NCBI RefSeq assembly: GCF_000316035.1
Contig: NZ_ANHX01000011.1
Span: 186,001-250,000, forward strand
DNA from: Paenibacillus sp. PAMC 26794
Lineage (GTDB): Bacteria; Bacillota; Bacilli; Paenibacillales; Paenibacillaceae
DNA: 64,000 nt
Reading direction: 5' to 3'
The translations under genes were made by a program, and so were the position numbers. Of the stretch, positions 7,187 through 14,864 are shown in pieces; within the stretch, counting starts at the first letter, position 1; each line of letters starts with the position of its first letter. Below the pieces are notes generated by a model, which saw nothing but the letters and a program-made list of their open reading frames with translations, searched no databases and was not told the DNA's origin.

Positions 7187-8605
7187 ATGAAGGAAATCAT
7201 AGTCGATAATTTCGCAGGCGGTGGCGGTGCCAGTACGGGAATTGAGTTGGCAACCGGTCGCAGCGTAGATATAGCAATCAATCACGATCCGGCAGCTATC
7301 GCGATGCACGAGGTCAATCACCCTGAGACGGTCCATTATCAAGAGGATGTGTGGGAAGTTGATCCACGCGAGGTGTGCGCCGGCAGGCCGGTTGCATTGA
7401 ATTGGCTCAGTCCTTCATGCACTCATCACAGTAATGCTGCTGCTGGAAAGCCGAAGAACAAGCAACTCAGGGGCCAAGCATGGCTTGCTGTTAAATGGGC
7501 AGCTACTGTAAGGCCAAGGGTTCAAATATTGGAGAACGTCAAAGAGTTTCAATCATGGGGTCCATTGCTTGAAAACGGACAGCCTGATCCAAAACGGAAG
7601 GCACTTACCTATAACACTTTCGTCAATGCGATGAAGCGGCAAGGATACCAGGTTGAAACCAAATTATTAAAAGCATGTGATTACGGGGCGCCAACCAGCC
7701 GAGAGAGATTTTTCATGGTAATGCGATCAGATGGCAAGCGGATTATGTGGCCTGAACCGACCCATGGCGATCCAAAATCACCAGAAGTTAAAAGTGGTTT
7801 GCTGAAACCTTGGAGGAACGCAGGAGAATGTATCGATTGGTCCATTGAATGCCCATCTATTTTCACTAGGGAAAAGCCTTTGGTGGAGAAGACATTAAAA
7901 CGCATAGCAAGAGGGTTGCAGCGGTTCGTGATAGAAAACGAGAATCCCTATATCGTGCCTGATCATGCAGCTGTGAGCAATCTTGGAAACAGGGATGAAT
8001 TGGTTATGGCTTTTCTCTCCAAGTATTACGGCGAGGTATCACCTACTGAGGCACGGGGACAGCGCTTGGATGAGCCAATGCACACAATCAGTACGGCGAA
8101 TCGTTTTGCGCTTGTCACAAGTCATCTGGTTAAGTTTCGCGGTGATAATTACGGCAGTGGTACAGACCAACCCTTGCCAACGATCACAGCAGGCGGCATA
8201 CACGCTGGAGAGGTTCGGGCGCTGCTCATTAAATACTACGGTGCCGGAGTGGGCCAGAGCCTTCACGATCCGATGCACACCATACCAACTAAAGACCGAT
8301 TCGGGTTGGTGCTTATCAAAGGAACGCCGTATCAAATCGTTGATATAGGGTTCCGAATGCTGAAGGCCCGTGAGTTGTACCCGGCACAAGGATTCCCATC
8401 CAGTTACATTATTGACCGAGATGCACGAGGCAATAAATATCCTGCATCAGCTCAGGTAGCCCGTTGCGGCAACGCAGTTCCACCGCCATTTGCAGAGGCG
8501 ATGTTCCGGGCGAATCTGCCGGAGCTTTGCACAGGATCGGGAAACAACCTGACGCTGGAACGTTACGCAGAACAGGAGCAAGGACAAATGGCATTCAGCA
8601 TGTAG
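7187..8605 (+). CDS. DNA (cytosine-5) methyltransferase
   Basis: Motif I is VDNFAGGGGAS (6-16) and motif VI is ENV (116-118). The C-terminal motif X is CGNAVPPPFAEAMFRANL. The catalytic-loop cysteine lies in SPSC (75-78) rather than the usual PPC. The target-recognition region (about 255-385) contains two similar DEPMHTI/HDPMHTI segments. At 472 aa it is longer than minimal C5 enzymes. No partner restriction enzyme lies beside it, so protection of phage DNA from host restriction is the likely role. Confidence 0.9.
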   Translation: MKEIIVDNFAGGGGASTGIELATGRSVDIAINHDPAAIAMHEVNHPETVHYQEDVWEVDPREVCAGRPVALNWLSPSCTHHSNAAAGKPKNKQLRGQAWLAVKWAATVRPRVQILENVKEFQSWGPLLENGQPDPKRKALTYNTFVNAMKRQGYQVETKLLKACDYGAPTSRERFFMVMRSDGKRIMWPEPTHGDPKSPEVKSGLLKPWRNAGECIDWSIECPSIFTREKPLVEKTLKRIARGLQRFVIENENPYIVPDHAAVSNLGNRDELVMAFLSKYYGEVSPTEARGQRLDEPMHTISTANRFALVTSHLVKFRGDNYGSGTDQPLPTITAGGIHAGEVRALLIKYYGAGVGQSLHDPMHTIPTKDRFGLVLIKGTPYQIVDIGFRMLKARELYPAQGFPSSYIIDRDARGNKYPASAQVARCGNAVPPPFAEAMFRANLPELCTGSGNNLTLERYAEQEQGQMAFSM

Positions 8606-8634
8606 CACCCCATAACAGAGGAAGGAGCGGAGAT

Positions 8635-9435
8635 ATGAAGATGCCCAGGATTCTACACTACCCAGGGAGCAAATGGAGCATGACGGATTGGATTATCAGC
8701 CAGTTCCCTGATCACACCACATACTTGGAACCCTTCTTCGGTAGCGGAGCCATACTTTTTAATAAAAGCAGATCTATTCTCGAAACGGTGAACGACCTGG
8801 ACGGTGAGGTATCTAACCTGTTTCAGATCATTCGGGATCAGCCCGAAGAACTGGCCAGACTTATTCATTGGACTCCATATGCCCGAGAAGAGTATTACAA
8901 GGGCTATGAAACCGAAGGGGACGATATCGAACGGGCACGCAGATTCTTGGTCCGTTGCTGGATGGCCCGAGGCGGAAAAACAAGTGATCGGACAGGATGG
9001 AGGCACATCATTGATTTGAACGCACCTCATCCAGCTCGTGACTGGCAGAAGCTACCGGACAAAATCATGCAAGTGACGGACCGCCTAAGGGATGTGCAGA
9101 TAGAATGTCAGCCTGCTGTGAAGCTGATTGAACGATATAAACGCCCCGAAGTCCTTATATATGCAGATCCACCATATATCCTATCAACTCGCAGTAAGCG
9201 GATGTATAAGAACGAAATGAATGAGGATGATCACACGGAACTACTTGACGCTTTAATGGATCATCCTGGACCGGTTGTACTTTCAGGATACGCGCATCCG
9301 ATGTATGACGAGCGATTGGCAGAGTGGCGCAGGGAAACGAAGTCGGTCAAAGCAGAAGCTGGTCGGATCCGGACCGAGGTTTTATGGATTAATCCGATAG
9401 CTGCTGGAAAAGTCGGACAGATGGCACTTTTTTAA
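8635..9435 (+). CDS. DNA N6-adenine methyltransferase, D12 class
   Basis: The protein starts RILHYPGSKW, contains the SAM site LEPFFGSGAI (31-40) and the catalytic DPPY (178-181), and has a Dam-like helical recognition region between them. At 266 aa it has the normal Dam length. ATG 8635 is preceded by GGAAGGAGCGG; a longer frame from 8464 overlaps the C5 gene and is rejected. It forms an anti-restriction pair with the upstream C5 enzyme. GATC specificity is common in this class but cannot be read from the sequence. Confidence 0.9.
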   Translation: MKMPRILHYPGSKWSMTDWIISQFPDHTTYLEPFFGSGAILFNKSRSILETVNDLDGEVSNLFQIIRDQPEELARLIHWTPYAREEYYKGYETEGDDIERARRFLVRCWMARGGKTSDRTGWRHIIDLNAPHPARDWQKLPDKIMQVTDRLRDVQIECQPAVKLIERYKRPEVLIYADPPYILSTRSKRMYKNEMNEDDHTELLDALMDHPGPVVLSGYAHPMYDERLAEWRRETKSVKAEAGRIRTEVLWINPIAAGKVGQMALF

Positions 9436-9461
9436 CAGAGGAAGGGAATACCCTCCCTTCC
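9434..9461 (+). repeat. Third copy of the methyltransferase leader box plus hairpin
   Basis: AACAGAGGAAGG occurs at 7161, 8614 and 9434. The first two copies precede methyltransferase genes. The third is followed by a GGAAGGGA/TCCCTTCC hairpin and no start codon. Confidence 0.5.
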
Positions 9462-9561
9462 CACCACACACTACAAAGTTAATAAAATTGGGAGGGTACC
9501 GCTCGATTTACATTTATTAGATAAATTATTGGGTTTAGGCCCACCAAAGGAGAGATAACAC

Positions 9562-9741
9562 TTGCCTGAAATTAAAAATGACATTGTATACGTTGTGAGA
9601 AATGAATCAACAGGTGATATCGAAATGGCGACCACCAATGACTTTGAAGCCTGGTGTTACTACCGTGATGTTCCAACGGTGTCGCTAAGTGTGTTCATCA
9701 AGAAAAACATGATTTCTTATTCACCGCCTTCAAACAAATAG
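9562..9741 (+). CDS. Hypothetical protein, 59 aa
   Basis: TTG 9562 is placed eight bases after AAAGGAGAG. The product is short and predicted beta-rich (DIVYVVRNESTG, VSLSVFIKK). No family is recognised. It is part of the run of very small early genes. Confidence 0.5.
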   Translation: MPEIKNDIVYVVRNESTGDIEMATTNDFEAWCYYRDVPTVSLSVFIKKNMISYSPPSNK

Positions 9742-9778
9742 CTGTGAGGCTCGGGCCTCTAACCAAGGAGGGATACAG

Positions 9779-9907
9779 ATGGGCTTCAAAGTTTTAGCGC
9801 CACATGAGGTTAAGTGCATGCAATGCCCTCGCAGGGTGAGAGTCTTCGGAAACAAGTCATATGTGGTATGTGACAAGTGCCTTCGTAAACAGTTTAGTAA
9901 AAAGTAA
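9779..9907 (+). CDS. Small zinc-ribbon protein, 42 aa
   Basis: ATG 9779 follows AAGGAGGGATACAG. Two CxxC knuckles (CMQC at 13-16, CDKC at 31-34) make a minimal zinc ribbon with a basic tail. The function is unknown; such proteins are common in phage early regions. Confidence 0.6.
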   Translation: MGFKVLAPHEVKCMQCPRRVRVFGNKSYVVCDKCLRKQFSKK

Positions 9908-9925
9908 TTTTGGAGGGATATACAG

Positions 9926-10246
9926 ATGGACTATACAAAATTCACCGAAGATCTGAAAGCAGCACACAAGGCCGCAAAGGAAGCAACAGAAGGCATGCAG
10001 GACGGAGGCACAGCCAATCTAGATAAGTTGTTCATCCGGTTGCCAAGAGCGCGGGAAACCAAGGTTCTGGAAGCGATAAAGGAAGCTGGTTTGTATTGCA
10101 GAGCTAAGAGCCGTTGGATCGGAGACGGATACATGATCACGGTTAGCGGAGCGCAGGGCAATGTCAGGGAGAAATCAGTCACCGTATTTGCAACAGAAAT
10201 GCACGAAAGAGGATATGAGATTATGCCGTATCGCCAAATGGATTAG
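9926..10246 (+). CDS. Hypothetical protein, 106 aa
   Basis: ATG 9926 follows TGGAGGGATATACAG. The N-terminal third is a lysine/alanine/glutamate helix; the rest looks alpha-beta (LFIRLPRARETKVLEAI, YMITVSG). No recognised domain. Confidence 0.55.
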   Translation: MDYTKFTEDLKAAHKAAKEATEGMQDGGTANLDKLFIRLPRARETKVLEAIKEAGLYCRAKSRWIGDGYMITVSGAQGNVREKSVTVFATEMHERGYEIMPYRQMD

Positions 10247-10250
10247 CAAG

Positions 10251-10439
10251 ATGGCAGGCATACCGATCAAGAGACGTCTGGCACGATTCTACAGGCACCT
10301 TGAAGACGGAGACGAGGTGTTTGCCATCGCTGAGTGCCGGGACGGATACGTTTACTACAACCCAATAGACGGACGTGGAGAGTTGGAGAAGATGCTATCC
10401 CAGCAGTTCTTTATGGAGTATGAGTGGATTCAAGATTAG
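10251..10439 (+). CDS. Hypothetical protein, 62 aa
   Basis: The frame is open from 10161, but the part before 10251 overlaps the previous gene. ATG 10251 gives a compact protein (MAGIPIKRRLARFYRH...), although its ribosome site is weak. ATG 10215 is an alternative. It is probably translated by coupling to the preceding gene, whose stop is five bases upstream. Confidence 0.45.
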   Translation: MAGIPIKRRLARFYRHLEDGDEVFAIAECRDGYVYYNPIDGRGELEKMLSQQFFMEYEWIQD

Positions 10440-10451
10440 GGAGGAAGCAGC

Positions 10452-10631
10452 ATGAAACGGATCGTGTTCAGCCGGAACAAAGGCGTTGGGTATCAGACTT
10501 ACAAGGAAACATTTGAATTTGATGATGATGTTACGGAAGAAGAAATAAACGAGGCCTATAAAGAATGGGTTTGGGAAGAAGTCGGGGACGAATTCACTTG
10601 GTATGAAGAAGGGGAGGAAGAACAGTCATGA
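10452..10631 (+). CDS. Small acidic phage protein, 59 aa
   Basis: ATG 10452 follows GGGAGGAAGCAGC. The product has an FEFDDDVTEEEINEAYKEWV core like small acidic phage proteins of unknown role. Its TGA overlaps the ATG of the next gene (ATGA). Confidence 0.6.
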   Translation: MKRIVFSRNKGVGYQTYKETFEFDDDVTEEEINEAYKEWVWEEVGDEFTWYEEGEEEQS

Positions 10632-10864
10632 CAGAGGAACGCCTTCAAGAAATTAGAGCAATGGTTAACACGGGATTTATACCAGCTCCAGGTAATGCTA
10701 CGGTGGCTCAACTGCTGGAATACTCAGATAGTTTGGATGTAGAGAACATCAGACTACGCAAGGCGCTCACGGATGCACTCAAGCTAATGGACAAAAAGTT
10801 TTACGGGATGGCACACAAGAACATTGTGGAGGCTTTGGGTCAGGAAGGAGAGGGGAACCAATGA
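10628..10864 (+). CDS. Hypothetical protein, 78 aa
   Basis: ATGA overlaps join it to both neighbours. The sequence suggests a helical hairpin (VENIRLRKALTDALKLMDKK). No family is recognised. It is part of a co-translated early string. Confidence 0.55.
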   Translation: MTEERLQEIRAMVNTGFIPAPGNATVAQLLEYSDSLDVENIRLRKALTDALKLMDKKFYGMAHKNIVEALGQEGEGNQ

Positions 10865-11109
10865 AGGGCATCAAGACGATTCATATTAACGATCTTCGCG
10901 CCGGACAGTACATTAACTTGAACGGTGAGGTGACGTCCTTGGAAAAAGTTAAGGTACTCATCGCATCAGGCGAAACACCTGTAATCTACACAGTATCTGA
11001 TCAGTATATCGAGAGAGCGTTGGATTCCCTGAGCACAACCCGTAAGGAGGGCTTGGAGTACCGGGACTTCCAGGAGGACGATCCCGAAGCACTGCGCATC
11101 CTGTACTGA
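10861..11109 (+). CDS. Hypothetical protein, 82 aa
   Basis: It starts within an ATGA overlap after GGAGAGGGGAACC. It has a small alpha-beta pattern and an acidic end. No recognised motif. An inverted repeat (GAGGGATGAGG / CCTCTCCCT, about 11117-11146) follows before the next gene. Confidence 0.55.
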   Translation: MKGIKTIHINDLRAGQYINLNGEVTSLEKVKVLIASGETPVIYTVSDQYIERALDSLSTTRKEGLEYRDFQEDDPEALRILY

Positions 11110-11162
11110 AAAAAGAGGGATGAGGTCCTTTGGGCCTCTCCCTACTAAGGAGGATATAACAC

Positions 11163-11264
11163 ATGACATTCTTTGAATGGATGGACGGAAATCCTGGAAC
11201 AGCACTGCTGATGTGGCTGATTATGTTCCTTTCAATAGCAAGCTTCAGTTTCAAACGAAAATAA
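11163..11264 (+). CDS. 33-residue single-span membrane peptide
   Basis: ATG 11163 follows AAGGAGGATATAACAC, a near-perfect ribosome site. Residues 12-29 (TALLMWLIMFLSIASFSF) form one membrane segment, then a basic FKRK end, so the C-terminus is probably cytoplasmic. Tiny early membrane peptides in phages often modify host membrane functions, but no role is known here. Confidence 0.55.
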   Translation: MTFFEWMDGNPGTALLMWLIMFLSIASFSFKRK

Positions 11265-11283
11265 GGGTGGGGAGGATATATAG

Positions 11284-11673
11284 ATGACAAAAACAGCGTT
11301 GACCCGGGAGCAAGTGTTGGAGATGGAGCCTGGCGAGGAAATTGATACATTGGTTGCGGAAAAGGTCATGTGTTGGAAAAGGCATAAACCTGAGTCATGG
11401 GAAAATGAATACTGGGTTGATAAAGATGGATCGTTGATGTATGAGGTAAAAAAGTTTCAACCATCAAGGAATAAGCTCGATGCGTGGAAAGTCGCTGAAA
11501 GTTATCCTATTTGCAGGATTGAGCGACATGAAATATTCGTTGGGAACGTAAACCACGAAATCGAAATGTGGTCAGGATTCGACTATATTGATCCCGTAAA
11601 AATTGAGGACAAAATCATGGAATTAGGTATTAGCAAGTGCGCATTAATCAATTCACTGAATTTCAATAACTAA
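11284..11673 (+). CDS. Hypothetical protein, 129 aa
   Basis: ATG 11284 follows GGGAGGATATATAG. The sequence includes repeated W and E residues (MCWKRHKPESWENEYWVDKDG) like small phage proteins that handle display-type 'DUF' folds, but I cannot name the family. An independent ribosome site suggests separate translation. Confidence 0.55.
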   Translation: MTKTALTREQVLEMEPGEEIDTLVAEKVMCWKRHKPESWENEYWVDKDGSLMYEVKKFQPSRNKLDAWKVAESYPICRIERHEIFVGNVNHEIEMWSGFDYIDPVKIEDKIMELGISKCALINSLNFNN

Positions 11674-11719
11674 TCCGCGTTATTGGCTGTACTGGACTTA
11701 TAACATAGGAGGGATAGAC

Positions 11720-11890
11720 GTGAAATTACTACACATCGACAACGGGCAAGCAAAAAAGCTTGGTCAAATTATAGAGATGCTATCTGAAAAGGGATTTGAA
11801 TCTATCAACCGCAGTGAAGCAATTGGGCACTGCATTGATTTCACTTACGAAATGATGAAAAAGCATGGGTCAAAATTAGACCGTAAATAA
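11720..11890 (+). CDS. Hypothetical protein, 56 aa, possible ribbon-helix-helix-like
   Basis: GTG 11720 follows ATAGGAGGGATAGAC. The product is helical with a SINRSEAIGHCIDFTYEMM segment that resembles the helices of short ribbon-helix-helix regulators. The resemblance is weak and no binding site is evident. Confidence 0.5.
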   Translation: MKLLHIDNGQAKKLGQIIEMLSEKGFESINRSEAIGHCIDFTYEMMKKHGSKLDRK

Positions 11891-11982
11891 TTGGCCGGAG
11901 GCGTCCGATTCGACCGAAATACTAAGCGAAGCGAGGCCGGATAAGGGTTTCTGGTCTCCCCAAATAGGAGGATATACAAACC

Positions 11983-12261
11983 ATGAGTAAAACAATCGAC
12001 TTCCACAAAACCAGCAACATGGCAATTGAGATTAACGAAATGTATTGCTTCGCATGCGAGAGTGTTTTCTATGAACTGGATGGTCATGAGCTTGATGATT
12101 GCCCTAAATGCGGACAAAACTTTGAGAATTACCAGCCAGATTGTAACGATGGAGACGATGACACCTACCTGTTAATTGTAGACCCGGTAACAGGCGTTCC
12201 AGCCGTTGTGAGACGTGATGGAGAGCCAGTGTTGGCTCCCAAGGAAGGAGCGGAACAATGA
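11983..12261 (+). CDS. Zinc-ribbon protein, 92 aa
   Basis: It contains CFAC (residues 22-25) and CPKC (about 40-43), a rubredoxin-like zinc ribbon, followed by an acidic linker and a hydrophobic strand (TYLLIVDPVTGVPAVV). It ends with the repeated DNA box GGAAGGAGCGGAACAATGA, which is at once its last codons, the next gene's ribosome site and the next start. Confidence 0.6.
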   Translation: MSKTIDFHKTSNMAIEINEMYCFACESVFYELDGHELDDCPKCGQNFENYQPDCNDGDDDTYLLIVDPVTGVPAVVRRDGEPVLAPKEGAEQ

Positions 12262-12413
12262 GTAAAGAGGTAATCACATATGCGTGCATGGACTGCGATG
12301 GGTTTTTCAGTCTAGTCGAACCGTCCTCCAGAGCTAACTTTTGTCCTTATTGTGGAGCGGACGAAACAAGCCAGTATTCATTTTCGAAGGTCGAGGAAGG
12401 AGCGGAACAATGA
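12258..12413 (+). CDS. Zinc-ribbon protein, 51 aa
   Basis: ATG 12258 lies in an ATGA overlap. CMDC (10-13) and CPYC (29-32) form a zinc ribbon. Its 3' end repeats the 19-bp box found at the end of the previous gene, so both proteins end in EGAEQ. It is probably a small duplicated module. Confidence 0.6.
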   Translation: MSKEVITYACMDCDGFFSLVEPSSRANFCPYCGADETSQYSFSKVEEGAEQ

Positions 12414-12739
12414 AAGACTTGAATTTCGGAAAACCATTTGAGTGGCAAGAACTGAACGGCAAGACTCTTCAGATACTTGCTGGCACAGAGAATGGAACAT
12501 TGATCGTAGTAGGAAGAGATGTAGAATCGCATGATTTGTACGTCCTTCACACCAAAAGCGAAAAAGAAATGATCAAAGAAGATATCCAAGCATACATGAA
12601 GCAACGAGAAAAACGATTGCAGGAAAAGAACCCGGGGCGCTTCCCTTCTAAGCTAAGAGCATTGTTTATTGATACAGATGAAAGTTTGTCTATATATCCA
12701 AAGGTTGAGGAAGGAGCGGATAAGCATGAGCCTGTATGA
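12410..12739 (+). CDS. Hypothetical protein, 109 aa
   Basis: ATG 12410 in an ATGA overlap is chosen over a longer frame from 12341 that lies inside the previous gene. The N-terminal half is beta-rich and the C-terminal half is a charged helix (AYMKQREKRLQEKNPGR). Not recognised. Confidence 0.55.
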   Translation: MKDLNFGKPFEWQELNGKTLQILAGTENGTLIVVGRDVESHDLYVLHTKSEKEMIKEDIQAYMKQREKRLQEKNPGRFPSKLRALFIDTDESLSIYPKVEEGADKHEPV

Positions 12740-13106
12740 ATTCAAAGCAAGAGCGTGGGATACAGAAACGAAAGAAATGTCATACGAGTTCTTGGAACGG
12801 AACTGGTTGAAGGTATGCATATGGTCACCGTACATGGTGTTAATGCTCTATTCCGGAATAAAGGACAGCAAAGGTAAGGATTACTACGATGGCGATATCG
12901 TTAAAGTAAGTAAGTTGAATTTTGAGAGTAGCGGCCCTTTGCCTGAAAATCTGGTAGTGAGGTTATACGGAGGCATGTTCCAGTTATTCAGAGGCAAGGA
13001 GCCTTTAATGGGCTTACATTTGGGATACATCGCTGACGGAGAAGTGATCGGAAATATCTACGAAAACCCTGAACTTTTGGGTGGGGAAGGAGTGGATACA
13101 GAATGA
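12726..13106 (+). CDS. YopX family protein
   Basis: The protein shows the YopX layout: KARAWDTETKEM near the start, LYSGIKDSKGKDYYDGDIV in the middle and VIGNIYENPELL at the end. YopX proteins are widespread in Gram-positive phages and form beta-rich oligomers of unknown role. ATG 12726 is preceded by the GGAAGGAGCGGA box. It overlaps both neighbours by a few bases. Confidence 0.85.
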   Translation: MSLYEFKARAWDTETKEMSYEFLERNWLKVCIWSPYMVLMLYSGIKDSKGKDYYDGDIVKVSKLNFESSGPLPENLVVRLYGGMFQLFRGKEPLMGLHLGYIADGEVIGNIYENPELLGGEGVDTE

Positions 13107-13342
13107 GACAGTTTGGATTAACTTACGACGATGCCGTTGCAATACAATCCTGCCTGGTAATCGGGCTTGAGGCTCAGAAGATTAGATATGATGAACACTG
13201 TCATGAAATGACTTTCCCTGATCGGATGGCAGCGCAATTGGACTCTTCACGAACCATGAAAAAGATTGCATACCTCAATAGCTTCACCGGGGTCCATAGC
13301 AGACGGAGCCTGAAAAAGTTAGGGAAGCTGGTGGTGGAATGA
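13103..13342 (+). CDS. Hypothetical protein, 79 aa
   Basis: An ATGA overlap with the YopX gene and GGGGAAGGAGTGG upstream support it. The product is basic and helical. No family is recognised. Co-translated with its neighbours. Confidence 0.5.
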   Translation: MRQFGLTYDDAVAIQSCLVIGLEAQKIRYDEHCHEMTFPDRMAAQLDSSRTMKKIAYLNSFTGVHSRRSLKKLGKLVVE

Positions 13343-13569
13343 ACAACCGAGTAGCTGGTTTGATAAATGAGTGGGAAGGCGTAGCTCCAGAGGATTTGAT
13401 TGAAGCTATAAACGAACGTGATCAAGCAATGGAAGATCTGACTCAAATCAATGCCAAGATTGCATCCGACCGGGATCAGCTTAAGAGGGAACTTGAGTGG
13501 TTCGAAGATCGGTGCTTGGAATTGATGAGAGAAAAATGTAAACGGGAGATCCGGGAGGGAACGGCATGA
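13339..13569 (+). CDS. Coiled-coil protein, 76 aa
   Basis: Residues 25-70 form a heptad-like, highly charged helix (LTQINAKIASDRDQLKRELE), so a parallel coiled coil is likely. ATGA overlaps occur at both ends. The function is unknown; it could be a partner of the regulator that follows. Confidence 0.5.
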   Translation: MNNRVAGLINEWEGVAPEDLIEAINERDQAMEDLTQINAKIASDRDQLKRELEWFEDRCLELMREKCKREIREGTA

Positions 13570-14198
13570 GCACAGAAGAAGTAGTAGTTATCACACCTAA
13601 GCAGGAAGACGTTGATGATACCAAAAAGATCATTCAATTAAACTTTTTTTCGGATGTGGATGAAGAAGATATCCGTAAAACCAAATGGCTTCTTTGTAAA
13701 TATGTGGACATGATTGACATCATTCAAAATTATGAGTACGCACTCAAGCAGATCGAGAATGGTATGTCAGCTTATGAGTTGTTGTCTGCGGAGGGAACGG
13801 TTGCGAAACGCGAATCAGGCCATGAACTGACTGCAGATGTCACGGCAAATGCAGTTATCATGAAAGACAAGCGTCACGCCAACTACAAACTATATGTGTT
13901 CATTTCTAACAATGTCCGATTTGCTATAAACAATTTAAAAGATGTCCACGAGGGTGTGGTAGCAAAATTACTGTTCCTAGATGGTAAGAAGTATTTGAAA
14001 GCTCAAGAATACATGGAAAAAGGATATCGCAAGGACGTTCCTGGTATCGCAGCGACTACGTTTGCGGACAAAAGACGCAGAGCTATAGCTAATATAGCTA
14101 ACAGTCTGAAATTCAATCGAACGTTAGATTTTGTAACAATCGACTATGGAAGAGGTCGTAATAACGAAGGTGAGATTGGTTTAATTATGCCAAGTTAG
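13566..14198 (+). CDS. Candidate late-gene regulator (sigma-like / ArpU-like)
   Basis: This is the last gene of the early operon, ahead of a terminator and the packaging genes, where Gram-positive phages encode an ArpU- or RinA-type activator. The C-terminal part (VVAKLLFLDGKKYLKAQEYM, then PGIAATTFADKRRRAIANIA) has the shape of a sigma region-4-like helix-turn-helix. The first 110 residues are acidic and unassigned. I infer activation of late transcription; position and helix pattern are the only evidence. Confidence 0.5.
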   Translation: MSTEEVVVITPKQEDVDDTKKIIQLNFFSDVDEEDIRKTKWLLCKYVDMIDIIQNYEYALKQIENGMSAYELLSAEGTVAKRESGHELTADVTANAVIMKDKRHANYKLYVFISNNVRFAINNLKDVHEGVVAKLLFLDGKKYLKAQEYMEKGYRKDVPGIAATTFADKRRRAIANIANSLKFNRTLDFVTIDYGRGRNNEGEIGLIMPS

Positions 14199-14206
14199 TC
14201 GTAAAC

Positions 14207-14254
14207 AATAAAACAAAGAGCAGTGATGGTATCCATCCTGCTCTTTGTTTTATT
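14207..14254 (+). terminator. Strong terminator ending the early operon
   Basis: AATAAAACAAAGAGCAG (14207-14223) pairs with CTGCTCTTTGTTTTATT (14238-14254) across a 14-base loop. The right arm supplies the T-rich end. Confidence 0.85.
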
Positions 14255-14393
14255 TCAGATAGTTCTGGATGGATACAAACACATCCATCCAAAGCATCTA
14301 GCAAAGTCTTTTGTCCATTCCATGGTGTCCAAATGGGGCATTGCTCCAATCTCAATACGTTATGTAAATATATTAGTATTTAGGAGGGGTTAT

Positions 14394-14534
14394 ATGTTGT
14401 TTGCGAGAGGGATCGTTGAATTGTCATGCATGATCTTCCACAGTCGGGGACCGTCTGCCAGGGTACTTAACATAGTGAGTATAGGAGCGCCGACATTCGA
14501 TGCGTATATTATACTAATTGCCATATCGCCATAA
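14394..14534 (+). CDS. Possible 46-aa hydrophobic protein
   Basis: ATG 14394 has a strong AGGAGGGG ribosome site. The product is hydrophobic with a C-terminal candidate membrane stretch (FDAYIILIAISP). The frame also stays open upstream through the terminator, which is not coding. Real expression is uncertain. Confidence 0.35.
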   Translation: MLFARGIVELSCMIFHSRGPSARVLNIVSIGAPTFDAYIILIAISP

Positions 14535-14597
14535 CCATGAACTTTTGAGTACATAACCGTCCAGTAAAGGCGTACCTCAAGACGCGACTGGTGGAAT

Positions 14598-14759
14598 TTA
14601 AGTATTAGTCCCCAAGAGTGCTACACTATCTACAAGTCTAACACAAAAAAATGTATTATATGTGACAATGAGTTTCCACGCTCCAGCGCTGATACTGATA
14701 TGTGCAGCACGAATTGTTCCAATGAAAATAGAAGATGTAAAGGTAGCGAACTACAATAA
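14598..14759 (+). pseudogene. Remnant of a small zinc-finger gene
   Basis: An open stretch without a usable start encodes KKCIICDNEF and then CSTNCSNENRRC, the C..C/C...C pattern of phage zinc-finger proteins. The 5' end is missing, so it is probably a decayed early-type gene between the early operon and the moron. Confidence 0.35.
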
Positions 14760-14825
14760 GGGGTGTGTGTAAAAGGTTTATTAAGGTTGCGGGGAGATCC
14801 CAGAGTAAATTCTGGGGAAAAAGAT

Positions 14826-14864
14826 AAACAAAGGCACATGCTCTATCAGCATGTGCCTTTGTTT
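14826..14864. terminator. Bidirectional terminator at the lipoprotein 3' end
   Basis: This is a perfect 17-bp stem (AAACAAAGGCACATGCT / AGCATGTGCCTTTGTTT) with a 5-base loop. Read leftward it runs into TTTGTTTATCTTTTT, so it mainly ends the leftward lipoprotein gene, whose stop codon it overlaps. Confidence 0.85.

Noticed and set aside
8039..8389. Leftward and alternative frames inside the C5 methyltransferase
   Set aside because: Shadow frames in a conserved gene with catalytic motifs on the plus strand.
14223..14393. N-terminal part of a 103-aa frame
   Set aside because: It begins inside the terminator stem of the early operon; only the part from 14394 has a ribosome site.
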